A stretch of 64,000 nt of DNA. Origin: Ornithinimicrobium flavum (GTDB lineage: Bacteria; Actinomycetota; Actinomycetes; Actinomycetales; Dermatophilaceae). Of the stretch, positions 18,296-26,846 are shown piece by piece. A program made the position numbers and the translations under genes. The notes beneath the pieces were generated by a model, which was not told the origin of the DNA, did not search any database, and worked only from the letters and a program-made list of their open reading frames with translations. Position 1 is the stretch's first letter, and every line of letters begins with the position of its first letter. The stretch covers positions 930,001 through 994,000 of the forward strand of contig NZ_CP038213.1 of assembly GCF_004526345.1 (NCBI RefSeq), written 5' to 3'.

Positions 18296-19304
18296 GGACG
18301 TGCGCTGCAGCGACGCCGCCCGCGAGCGGGAGGACCCGATGGTCGGCACCGCGCCGCCCCAGCGCCGGCTCCTGCTCGTGGAGCAGGACGGCGGGTGGCG
18401 GCCGGACGCCATCTCCTCCCTCCCGGTCGAGGAGGCGCTGCGCGAGGAGATCACCCGACGTGCCGGGCAGGCCCGGGCTCGCGTCCTGCTCATCCGGCGT
18501 CCTGGTCGGCAGACCTCCGGCGTGTGCCTCATGCGCTCCTGGTGCGTGGTGGACCCCTACGCCCCGGCCGGGCACCGGGTGACCTGGGGCACCTGGGCCT
18601 ACCCGGTCGAGCTCCTGTCGGCCCTGGACCGCCTGGAGGAGCTCGCCGCCATGGGCGAGGAGGCGACCTCCTCCCCGGACCCCGGGACCTCCAGCACCCC
18701 GCCCGGGCACGACGACCCGGTCCTGCTCGTCTGCACGCACGGCAAGAAGGACGTGTGCTGCGCGGTGCGCGGCAGACCCGTCTCCGCGGCGCTGGCGGCC
18801 CGGTGGCCGGAGGAGACCTGGGAGTGCTCGCACACCGGCGGCGACCGGTTCGCGGCCAACCTCATCGTCGCTCCGGAGGGGGCCACCTACGGGGGGCTGG
18901 ACCCCGACCGCGCGGTCGAGGTCGTGGAGCGGCACCACCAGGGACGCCCGGAGACGGCATACCTCAGGGGCCAGATCGGGCTCTCCCGACCCGCCCAGGC
19001 CGCCGTGGTGGCTGTTCAGTCGCGGACCGGCGCAGGATGGGCGAGCCTCGGGGACCTGCAGGTGGTGCCGGTCCCGGGCACCGTCCTGGACGAGCGGGAG
19101 GTGAGCGCCCGCGCCGACGAGCTCGGCACCTCCGGCGACCCGGTGGCCCGCTGGCAGGTCAGCCTCACGGGGTCGCACGGTGAGCGCTGGCTCGCCGAGG
19201 TCAGCGAGCACCTGCGCCCCGCCGCGGCCCTGACCTGCACGAGCCTGCGGCTCAAGCACAGCCGCGTCCCGGTCGTGGAGTCGCTGACTACGATGCCGGG
19301 GTGA
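18288..19304 (+). CDS. Sucrase/ferredoxin-like family protein
   Basis: A 338-residue protein with a C-terminal thioredoxin-like [2Fe-2S] ferredoxin fold of the Suc/Fer-like family: CTHGKKDVCCAVRGRP and WECSHTGGDRFAANLIV are the Cys-containing signatures. An N-terminal extension of about 130 residues precedes it. The family has been described as electron carrier-like; no sucrase activity is implied. The ATG at 18288 overlaps the JmjC stop by 8 bp, so it may supply electrons or keep the oxygenase iron reduced (inference). Confidence 0.82.
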   Translation: MAEDVRCSDAAREREDPMVGTAPPQRRLLLVEQDGGWRPDAISSLPVEEALREEITRRAGQARARVLLIRRPGRQTSGVCLMRSWCVVDPYAPAGHRVTWGTWAYPVELLSALDRLEELAAMGEEATSSPDPGTSSTPPGHDDPVLLVCTHGKKDVCCAVRGRPVSAALAARWPEETWECSHTGGDRFAANLIVAPEGATYGGLDPDRAVEVVERHHQGRPETAYLRGQIGLSRPAQAAVVAVQSRTGAGWASLGDLQVVPVPGTVLDEREVSARADELGTSGDPVARWQVSLTGSHGERWLAEVSEHLRPAAALTCTSLRLKHSRVPVVESLTTMPG

Positions 19305-20396
19305 GTTCCGCCACCGCTGTCGACGACCCGCGCAGGGGGAGGCGGGAGGCGACGGTCGCGGCCGGGGGAGCGAGGGTCCCCGGGCTGCTCGGACGGGACC
19401 TGGCGATCGACCTGGGCACGGCCTCGACCCAGGTCCACGTCCGCGGCCGTGGCGTCCTGCTGGACGAGCCGACGCTGGTGGCCGTGGACACCGGGACCGG
19501 CCGGCTGGTCGCCGCCGGCGGGGACGCCCTGGAGATGCTGGGGCGCACCCCCGAGCACATGCTCACCCTGCGTCCCCTCACCGACGGGGTGATCACCGAC
19601 GCCGAGGTCACCGAGCAGCTGCTGAGGCACTTCATCCAGCGGGTCCGGCCCAGCCGGCTGGTCCGCCCCCGTGCGGTCGTGGCCGTCCCCAGCGGCGTCA
19701 CCGCGGTCGAGCGGCGGGCCCTGGAGGACGCCGCCCTGCGCTGCGGCGCGCGGCGGGTCTACGTGCTGGAGGAGGCGATGGCCGCGGCGATCGGCGCCGG
19801 CCTGCCGGTCGAGTCCGCGGCGGCGAGCATGGTCGTCGACATGGGGGGCGGCACGACCGACGTCGCCGTCATCTCCCTCGGCGGGGTCGTCAACGCCCGC
19901 AGCCTGCGGGTGGGGGGCGACGAGGTGGACGAGGCCGTGGTGGCGGGGGTGCGCCAGGCCCACGACCTGCTCCTCGGGGAACGCTCGGCCGAGCACATCA
20001 AGACCTCGGTCGGGTCGGTCTGGCCGCTGGCCGAGGAGCTCACCGCCCGGGGTCCGCGGGCGGGACCTCGCCACGGGGCTGCCGCGCACGGTCGAGCTGG
20101 GCAGCGCCGAGGTGCGCCGGATGATCGAGCCGGTCACCGCCCAGGTCGTCGAGGTCGTCCGCTCGGTCCTGGACGTGTGCCCGCCCGAGCTGTCAGGGGA
20201 CCTGCTGGACGCCGGGATCGTCCTCACCGGGGGCGGGGCCCTGCTGCGGGGCTGGACCGAGCGGCTCCGGCACGAGCTGGGCGTCCCGGTCCGGCTGGCC
20301 GACGACCCGCGGCACGCCGTGATCCGCGGTGCGGGCGCGTGCGTCGACGACATGACGGCCCTGCGCCGCCTGCTGGCCGGGAGCCCCCGGGGGTGA
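19301..20396 (+). CDS. mreB: Rod-shape protein MreB (frameshifted)
   Basis: Bacterial actin homologue that guides lateral wall synthesis. Actin-fold motifs are clear: AIDLGTASTQVHV (phosphate 1), VVDMGGGTTDVAVISLGG (phosphate 2) and IVLTGGGALLRG (adenosine). The GTG overlaps the previous stop (GTGA), but TACGAT 6 nt before it could be an own promoter. The frame breaks at the G-run 20049-20052: removing one G restores TARVRGRDLATGLP. Downstream mreC and mreD follow with 4-bp overlaps. Confidence 0.87.
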
Positions 20397-21220
20397 GGAC
20401 ACGTCCGGCACGCGGGACGCGCCGGGGCCGGGGTATGCCGGTCCTCGCCGCGGTCCTGACCTTCCTCACCGGCGCCGCCCTGGTCGTGGACCTGGCCCGC
20501 CCCGGCCTGGCGGCCCCGCTGCGGGAGGGGGTCGCGACGGTGGCCGGCCCGGCCCAGGCCGTCCTGGCCGGCTGGGACGACGGCGAGCTGACCCGGCTGA
20601 CGCAGGAGCGCAACGCGCTCGCCGCCGAGGTGGCACGGCTCGAGGAGCAGCTGCGCCGGGCCGAGCAGCTCGCCTCGCTCGACCGGTCCACGACGTGGGG
20701 CGACCACGAGCTCGTCCCGGCGCGCGTGGTGTCCTTCGCCCCGAGCACCTCCCCGGTCGCCGGTCGCACCGTCACGATCGACCTGGGCTCGGAGGACGGC
20801 GTGCGGCAGGACGCGACCGTCATCTCCGTCGACGGCCTGGTCGGCCGTGTGCTCCGGGTCGCGCCACGCACCGCGGACGTGGTGCTGCTGGGCGACGCCG
20901 GTGTGGTCGTCGGCGTGCGCTTCGGGCCGGACGGTGCCCTGGGCAGCGTCGAGGCCGTCCCCCGGCCGGGCCTTCCCGCCCGCGGCCACGGCGAGCTGAC
21001 CCTCACCGCCCTGGGGACACCGAGATCTCGGTCGGCGACGAGGTGACCACCCTCGGCAGCCCCGACGACCGGCCCTACGTCGCCCGCGTCCCCTGGGCAC
21101 CGTCACCGGCGTCGACCCCGACCGTGGGCAGCTGGGGCGCACCGCCGTCGTCACCCCGCACGTGGACACCGACACCCTCGACCTCGTCGCCGTCGTCCGG
21201 ATCGACCGGGGGAGCCGTGA
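20393..21220 (+). CDS. mreC: Rod-shape protein MreC (frameshifted)
   Basis: One N-terminal helix (PVLAAVLTFLTGAALVVDL), a coiled coil (LTQERNALAAEVARLEEQ) and the extracytoplasmic MreC beta domain (TVTIDLGSEDGVRQDATV). Three homopolymer breaks are apparent: 21013-21016 (an added G gives LGDTEISVGDEV), 21090-21093 (an added C gives RVPLGTVTGVD) and 21208-21212 (an added G makes the frame end at TGA 21218-21220). Repaired, it is a normal MreC of about 275 residues. Confidence 0.85.
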
Positions 21221-21701
21221 GCCTGCTCCCGGGGGTCCTGCTGCGGGCGCTGCTGCTGGTCGTGGCCGTGGTGCTCCCGAGCGCCTGGCCGTCCGGCCTG
21301 GCCCGCCCCGACTCGTCCTGCTCGTGGTGGCGGCGGGTGCCCTGCTGCACCGGCCGAGCACCGGGCTGCTGGTGGGCCTGGCCGGCGGCTGGCTCCTCGA
21401 CCTCGTCCCGCCGGGCGCCGCACCGCTGGGCGGCACCGCCCTCACCTACGCGGCCGTCGGGCTGGCCCTCGGTCTGGCCCGGAGGGTGTCCGCGGCCTCG
21501 CCCGTCCTGCCTTGGCTGCTCACGGGTGCCGCAGCCGCCGCCGTCCTCGGCGTCCGGTGGGTGGCCTCAGCCGCCGGTGTCGGCCGCGCGCTCCCGACCG
21601 ACCTGCTGTGGTCGTGGGGTATGACGATGCTGGTCGCGGTCGTGGTCCTGCCGGTGCTCATGGCCACCGAGCGGCGGCTGGCCGACCGGGGCAGGGCGTG
21701 A
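21217..21701 (+). CDS. mreD: Rod-shape protein MreD (frameshifted)
   Basis: Multi-pass membrane protein of the elongasome, recognised by its hydrophobic helices and position between mreC and a PBP2. The GTG at 21217 overlaps the repaired mreC stop. A missing C at 21312 breaks the frame: CGACCTCGTC would give ARPDLVLLVVAAGALL. The rest (GLLVGLAGGWLLDLVPPGA, TMLVAVVVLPVLMA) is open to 21701. About 161 residues after repair. Confidence 0.8.
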
Positions 21702-23764
21702 CCGGCCCGCGCCGTCCCGACCGTCGGCCCCCCGTCCGGGTGCCGAGGCCGGGGCTGACGCCGCCGCGGGTGCGGCGCCAGCTCTCCACCCGGCCCCTGT
21801 GGGGTGTCGTCGTGGTCGTCCTGCTCCTCGGTGTCGTCCTCGCCGGACGGCTGGGCCAGCTCCAGCTGTCGCAGCACGAGGAGCTGGCCGCGCAGGCGGC
21901 CGAGGTGAGCACCAGGACGGTGCACACCCCGGCCCTGCGGGGCCGCATCCTGGCCGCCGACGGCACCCCGCTCGTGGTCAACGCACCCACCTCGGTGGTG
22001 ACCGTCGACCCGGAGCTGCTGCTGGAGGAGCCCGAGCAGGTGCGCGGCCTGCTGGCCGGGGTCGCCGAGGTGCTGGGCGTGAGCGCCGATGACCTGTTCG
22101 GGCGGACCCGGCTCTGCGGCACCGCGGACGCGCCCCCGGCGCCCGCCTGCTTCTCCGGGTCCCCCTACGAGCCGGTGCCGGTCGCCTTCGGCGTGGACCC
22201 CGTCCGCGCCCTCGCCGTGCTGGAGCGGCCGGAGGACTTCCCCGGGGTGGGGGTGCGGACGGTGCCCGTCCGCGACTACCCCGCCCCGCAGGGGGTGAAC
22301 CTGGCGCACGTCCTGGGGTACCTCGGGCGACCCACCCAGGAGGAGGTGGACCGACCGGGGGGCGGGGTCGGCCCCCAGGACCTGCTGGGGCGCGCCGGGC
22401 TCGAGGCGGTCTACGACGAGGCCCTGCGAGGGAGTCCGGGTGCCACCACGGTGACCGTGGACCCCCGGGGTCTGGTCACCGGCCGGCGGGGGAGCACCGA
22501 CCCGCAGCCGGGGGCGGACCTGCGCACCTCCCTGGACGTCGGGATCCAGGCCGCTACCGAGCAGGCGCTGCTGGACGCGGTCCGGGCCGCGCGCCGGGCG
22601 GGGGCCCCGGCACCCAGCGGTGCCGCCGTCGTGCTCCGTCCGGACGACGGCGCGGTGGTGGCCGCGACCAGCTTCCCCACCTACGACCCGGGGATCTGGA
22701 CCAGCGGGGTCGGGCAGCGGGAGTACGACCGGCTGCTGGACCCGGAGCGGGGACAGCCCCTGGTCAGCCGTCTGGTGGCGCAGACCTTCCCGCCCGCCTC
22801 CACCTTCAAGGTCGTCACCCTCCCGGCCGCCCTGCAGACCGGCATCGACCCGGAGGGGGAGTACCCGTGCCCCGGCGCCGTGAGCATCGCCGGCCAGCGG
22901 TTCACGAACTACGAGTCGGAGGAGCACGGCGAGCTGGACCTGCCCGGCATCCTGGCCGTCTCCTGCGACACCTCGTTCTACCGGTGGGCCTACGACGCGT
23001 GGCGGGACCAGGGTGGCGTCGGGCAGGCCAGCGACGACGGGGACCGCTTCCTCGCCGTCGCCCGGGGTTTCGGGCTGGGGCGTCCCACCGGGGTCGACCT
23101 GCCGGCCGAGGTGGCGGGCCACCTCCCCTCGCGGGCGTGGAAGCGGGACTACTGGGAGGCGACGAGGGAGGCCTCCTGCGAGCGGGCCGGGACGGGCTAC
23201 CCGGAGGTGGAGGACGAGGAGCGCCGGGAGTTCCTGGAGCAGCTCGCGCGGGAGAACTGCGTCGACGGCTGGCAGTGGCGTCCCGGGGACGCCGTCAATT
23301 TCTCGATCGGCCAGGGCGACGTCGCGACGACCCCCCTCCAGGTCGCGACGGTGTATGCGGCGATCGCCAACGGCGGCCGGCTGTGGGCGCCACGGGTCGG
23401 CGCGGCCCTGGAGCGCCCGGACGGCACCGTGGTCGAGGAGGTCCAGCCGGTCGACCAGGGCAGGGTCGCCCTCGACGACACCACGCTCGACCTGGTCCGG
23501 GAGGGGCTCGCGGAGGTGATGACCGAGGGCACCGCGGCCGGCGCCTTCGCCGGGTGGCCGCACGAGGACCTCCCGCTGGCGGGCAAGACCGGCTCGGCGG
23601 AGGTCTTCGGCGCGGACTGGGCCACGTCGTGGTTCGCGTCCTACGGACCTACGACCGACCCGGAGCACGTGGTAGTGGTCCTGGTGGAGCAGGCCGGCCT
23701 CGGCGCGGACGTGGCGGCCCCGGCCGCCAGGGCCATCTGGGAGGCCATCCGCGAGGGTCGGTAG
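21698..23764 (+). CDS. mrdA: Class B penicillin-binding protein 2 (transpeptidase)
   Basis: Cross-links peptidoglycan during cell elongation. One N-terminal transmembrane helix (about residues 34-54, WGVVVVVLLLGVVLAGRL), a PBP-dimer domain, then the transpeptidase domain with active-site Ser368 (PASTFK), SCD at 422-424 (SxN box variant) and KTGSAE from Lys630. 688 residues, intact, in contrast to the three broken mre genes before it. The GTG overlaps the mreD stop. No rodA follows. Confidence 0.93.
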   Translation: MTGPRRPDRRPPVRVPRPGLTPPRVRRQLSTRPLWGVVVVVLLLGVVLAGRLGQLQLSQHEELAAQAAEVSTRTVHTPALRGRILAADGTPLVVNAPTSVVTVDPELLLEEPEQVRGLLAGVAEVLGVSADDLFGRTRLCGTADAPPAPACFSGSPYEPVPVAFGVDPVRALAVLERPEDFPGVGVRTVPVRDYPAPQGVNLAHVLGYLGRPTQEEVDRPGGGVGPQDLLGRAGLEAVYDEALRGSPGATTVTVDPRGLVTGRRGSTDPQPGADLRTSLDVGIQAATEQALLDAVRAARRAGAPAPSGAAVVLRPDDGAVVAATSFPTYDPGIWTSGVGQREYDRLLDPERGQPLVSRLVAQTFPPASTFKVVTLPAALQTGIDPEGEYPCPGAVSIAGQRFTNYESEEHGELDLPGILAVSCDTSFYRWAYDAWRDQGGVGQASDDGDRFLAVARGFGLGRPTGVDLPAEVAGHLPSRAWKRDYWEATREASCERAGTGYPEVEDEERREFLEQLARENCVDGWQWRPGDAVNFSIGQGDVATTPLQVATVYAAIANGGRLWAPRVGAALERPDGTVVEEVQPVDQGRVALDDTTLDLVREGLAEVMTEGTAAGAFAGWPHEDLPLAGKTGSAEVFGADWATSWFASYGPTTDPEHVVVVLVEQAGLGADVAAPAARAIWEAIREGR

Positions 23765-23797
23765 CCCCGACCGACCGGGAGCGGGAGTCTGTTCGGC

Positions 23798-23813
23798 ATA
23801 CCCCTGGGGGTAT
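23798..23813. promoter_or_regulatory. CsoR/CstR-type operator over the sulfur-operon promoter
   Basis: Perfect 7-bp inverted repeat ATACCCC-TG-GGGGTAT, the form bound by CsoR-family copper or persulfide repressors. TATAGT (23811-23816), a likely -10, overlaps its right arm, so binding would block transcription. The genes downstream handle reactive sulfur, favouring a CstR-like regulator. No csoR/cstR gene is in the window. Confidence 0.75.
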
Positions 23814-23853
23814 AGTCTCATCACGAACCGCACCCGACTCCGGAGGGACCCCC

Positions 23854-25260
23854 ATGCTGCTCGAGCGCATCTACGACCAAGACCTGGCCCAGGCGAGCTA
23901 CGTCATCGGCTGCCAGGCCAGGGGCGAGGCGATCGTCGTCGACGCCCGCCGCGACATCCAGCCCTACCTCGACCTCGCCGCCGCGAACGGGATGACGATC
24001 GTCGCCGTCACCGAGACCCACATCCACGCCGACTACCTGTCCGGCACCCGTGAGCTGGCCGCGGCCACCGGGGCCCAGATCTACGTCTCCGGCGAGGGCG
24101 GGAAGGACTGGCAGTACGCCTTCGAGGGCACCCGCCTGCACCACGGCGACACCATCACCCTCGGCAACATCACCGTCCAGGCCCTGCACACCCCCGGTCA
24201 CACGCCGGAGCACCTGGTCTTCCTCGTCACCGACGGTGCCTTCACCGACCAGCCCGGCTACCTGCTGTCCGGCGACCTCGTCTTCTCCGGCGACCTCGGT
24301 CGTCCCGACCTGCTCGACGAGGCCGCGGGCGGTGTCGACACCCGCTTCGCCGGCGCCAAGCAGCTCTTCCGCTCGCTGAAGGAGTCCTTCCTGACGCTCG
24401 CCGACCATGTCCAGGTCTACCCGGCGCACGGTGCCGGCTCGGCCTGCGGCAAGGCGCTGGGCGCCCTCCCGTCCACGACCGTCGGTTACGAGCGCCTCTA
24501 CGCCTGGTGGGCCCCCTACCTGGCGGCCGACGACGAGCAGGGCTTTCTCGACGAGCTGCTCGACGGGCAGCCCGACGCCCACGCCTACTTCGCCCGGATG
24601 AAGCGGCAGAACAAGCTGGGCCCGGCCGTCATGGGCGAGCGGGCCCCGCTCGCCGAGCTGGGCGCCGAGGCGGTCCGCGCCGACCTCGAGGCCGACCGGA
24701 TCACCCTGGTCGACACCCGCCCCGTGGCCGAGGTCCACGCCGGCACCGTGCCCGGTGCGCTGTCCGTCCCTGACCCGGACAAGGCCGCCACGTACGGCGG
24801 CTGGGCCTACGACCCTGAGCAGGACTCCCGCCCGCTCGTCCTGCTGGCCCCCGACCAGGAGGCCGCCCAGCAGATCTGGGACCACCTGGTGCGCGTCGGC
24901 ATCGACGACGTCAGCGGCTACGTCACCTCCTTCGACGGGCTCCCGCTGGAGAAGCCGGCGACCGTCAGCCCGGCCGGCCTCGACTCCGTGGAGCGCGCCC
25001 TGCTGCTCGACGTCCGCAACCGCACCGAGCACACCGCCGGCACCATCCCGGGGGCCGAGCAGCTCTCCGCCGGCAAGGTGCTCTGGCACCAGGACCGCCT
25101 TCCGCGCGAGGGCACGATCGTGACCTTCTGCCAGTCCGGCCTGCGCAACAGCGTGGCCGCCTCGGCGCTGCGCCGTGCCGGGTTCGACGTCGTCGAGCTC
25201 AAGGGCAGCTACGCGGCCTGGCTCGAGGACCAGTCCCGGCGGGCCGCCGTCGCCGGCTGA
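23854..25260 (+). CDS. Persulfide dioxygenase-rhodanese fusion (CstB/Blh-like)
   Basis: A 468-residue cytosolic protein. Residues 1 to about 240 are a metallo-beta-lactamase domain with THIHADYLSG, HTPGHTPEH and YLLSGDLVFSGDLGRPD (the ETHE1-type iron site). Two rhodanese domains follow: the first (VDTRPVAEVHAGTVPGA) lacks an obvious catalytic Cys, the second has FCQSGLRNS with the active Cys. Such fusions oxidise glutathione or bacillithiol/mycothiol persulfides to sulfite or thiosulfate. GGAGGG precedes the ATG. It is the first gene of the operator-controlled operon. Confidence 0.9.
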   Translation: MLLERIYDQDLAQASYVIGCQARGEAIVVDARRDIQPYLDLAAANGMTIVAVTETHIHADYLSGTRELAAATGAQIYVSGEGGKDWQYAFEGTRLHHGDTITLGNITVQALHTPGHTPEHLVFLVTDGAFTDQPGYLLSGDLVFSGDLGRPDLLDEAAGGVDTRFAGAKQLFRSLKESFLTLADHVQVYPAHGAGSACGKALGALPSTTVGYERLYAWWAPYLAADDEQGFLDELLDGQPDAHAYFARMKRQNKLGPAVMGERAPLAELGAEAVRADLEADRITLVDTRPVAEVHAGTVPGALSVPDPDKAATYGGWAYDPEQDSRPLVLLAPDQEAAQQIWDHLVRVGIDDVSGYVTSFDGLPLEKPATVSPAGLDSVERALLLDVRNRTEHTAGTIPGAEQLSAGKVLWHQDRLPREGTIVTFCQSGLRNSVAASALRRAGFDVVELKGSYAAWLEDQSRRAAVAG

Positions 25261-25316
25261 CCTTGCCCCTCCTCCGCCCCGACCCCGGCACGACCGGGAC
25301 CCACGGAAGGATCTTC

Positions 25317-25907
25317 GTGAGCACCACCACCGACATCAGCACCATCATCGACGCCGACACCCTCAAGGCCTGGCTCGACCGCCACGATGACGTCATCATC
25401 CTCGACGTCCGTTCGGCCGCCGAGTTCGAGTCCCTGCACATCCGGGGCTCCTACAACGTCCCGCTGCAGCTGCTGGCCGAGCACACGGAGGAGGTGGCCC
25501 AGCGGGTCGGGCGCCGGGTCGTGCTGGTCTGCCACTCCGGCGTCCGCGCCGAGCAGGCCCGCCTGCGCCTGCACGAGGTAGGCATGGACTCGGCCGTCGT
25601 CCTGGACGGCGGCGCCCCCGCCTATGCCGCGGCCGGCGGTGACGTCGTGCGCGGCGAGCAGCGGTGGGCGATGGACCGGCAGGTCCGCATGGTGGCCGGC
25701 ACCCTCGTCACCACCGGCCTGCTCGCCGGTGAGCTCGTCTCGCCCAGGCTGCGTCTCGTGGCGGGGGCCGTCGGGGCCGGCCTGGCCTTCTCCGCGGCGA
25801 CGAACACCTGCGCCATGGGCGCGGCCCTGGCCAGGATGCCCTGGAACCAGGGTGCGCAGGACCCCGAGGCCTCCGTGACCCTGGACCGGCTGCCGCAGGC
25901 GGGCTGA
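25317..25907 (+). CDS. Rhodanese with C-terminal membrane segment (YgaP-like)
   Basis: A rhodanese domain (about residues 12-105, ILDVRSAAEFESLHIRGS; catalytic Cys in LVCHSGVRAEQA) followed by a DUF2892-type hydrophobic region (VAGTLVTTGLLAGELVSP, LVAGAVGAGLAFSAATNTC). Membrane-anchored sulfurtransferase moving persulfide sulfur. The GTG at 25317 is chosen for its GGAAGG ribosome site; an ATG at 25263 is in frame but has none. 196 residues. Confidence 0.87.
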   Translation: MSTTTDISTIIDADTLKAWLDRHDDVIILDVRSAAEFESLHIRGSYNVPLQLLAEHTEEVAQRVGRRVVLVCHSGVRAEQARLRLHEVGMDSAVVLDGGAPAYAAAGGDVVRGEQRWAMDRQVRMVAGTLVTTGLLAGELVSPRLRLVAGAVGAGLAFSAATNTCAMGAALARMPWNQGAQDPEASVTLDRLPQAG

Positions 25908-25931
25908 CGCCCCCGGGCGAGAAGGAGAATC

Positions 25932-26804
25932 GTGACCGCCACCCTCGTCATCACGCTGCTGCTGTCCGTCCTGGTCGGGGTCTCCCTGGGTCTCCTGGGC
26001 GGGGGCGGGTCGATCCTGACCGTCCCCATCCTGGCCTACGTCGCCGGGCTGGAGGCCAAGGAGGCGATCGCCGCCTCGCTCTTCGTCGTCGGGGTGACCT
26101 CCGCCGTGAGCGTGGTCTCGCACGCCCGCAACGGGCGGGTCCGGTGGCGGACCGGTCTCATCTTCGGGGCCGCCGGCATGGCGGGCGCCTTCGTCGGGGG
26201 GCTGCTGGGCGGCTTCATCCCCGGCACGGTCCTCATGATCGCCTTCGCCCTCATGATGCTCGCGACGGCCGCGGCGATGGTCCGCGGCCGTCGCGGCCAG
26301 GCCGCCGCCCCGGCGACCCACGAGCTGCCGGTCCTCAAGGTCGTGCTCGAGGGTCTCGTCGTCGGCCTGGTGACCGGCATCGTCGGCGCCGGCGGGGGGT
26401 TCCTCGTGGTCCCGGCGCTCGTGCTCCTCGGCGGTCTGTCCATGTCCGTGGCGGTCGGCACCTCGCTGCTGGTCATCGCCATGAAGTCGTTCGCCGGCCT
26501 CGCCGGCTACCTCACCACCGTCCAGCTCGACTGGCCCCTCGTGCTGGGGGTGACCGCAGCCGCCGTGGCCGGATCCTTCGTCGGTGCCAGGCTGGCGGGG
26601 GTCATCCCCGAGCAGGTGCTGCGCAAGGGCTTCGGCGTCTTCGTCCTGGTCATGGCCGTCCTCGTCCTCGTCCAGGAACTCTCGGTGCCGCTGTGGGCCG
26701 TGGGTGCGCTGGTGGGTCTGGTCGGCGTCGCGGCCGTCGTGTGCTGGCTCGCCGTCCGGTCCTGCCCCCTGCGTCGGACCAGGACCGCCGTGGCCGTCGC
26801 GTGA
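25932..26804 (+). CDS. TauE/SafE family sulfite exporter-like permease
   Basis: A 290-residue integral membrane protein with the two-fold TauE repeat: LGLLGGGGSILTVPILAYV in the first half and GIVGAGGGFLVVPALVLLG in the second. Its place after two reactive-sulfur enzymes and the CstR-type operator suggests it exports sulfite or a related anion made by them. GAAGGAGA precedes the GTG. Confidence 0.9.
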   Translation: MTATLVITLLLSVLVGVSLGLLGGGGSILTVPILAYVAGLEAKEAIAASLFVVGVTSAVSVVSHARNGRVRWRTGLIFGAAGMAGAFVGGLLGGFIPGTVLMIAFALMMLATAAAMVRGRRGQAAAPATHELPVLKVVLEGLVVGLVTGIVGAGGGFLVVPALVLLGGLSMSVAVGTSLLVIAMKSFAGLAGYLTTVQLDWPLVLGVTAAAVAGSFVGARLAGVIPEQVLRKGFGVFVLVMAVLVLVQELSVPLWAVGALVGLVGVAAVVCWLAVRSCPLRRTRTAVAVA

Positions 26805-26833
26805 GGGTTTTCGGGGGTCACGCCGCGGCTCGG

Positions 26834-26839
26834 TAGGGT
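26834..26839 (+). promoter_or_regulatory. -10-like box of ppc
   Basis: TAGGGT ends 7 nt before the ppc GTG at 26847; no ribosome binding site is present, so a leaderless mRNA is likely. Confidence 0.5.
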
Positions 26840-26846
26840 CGGGTGC

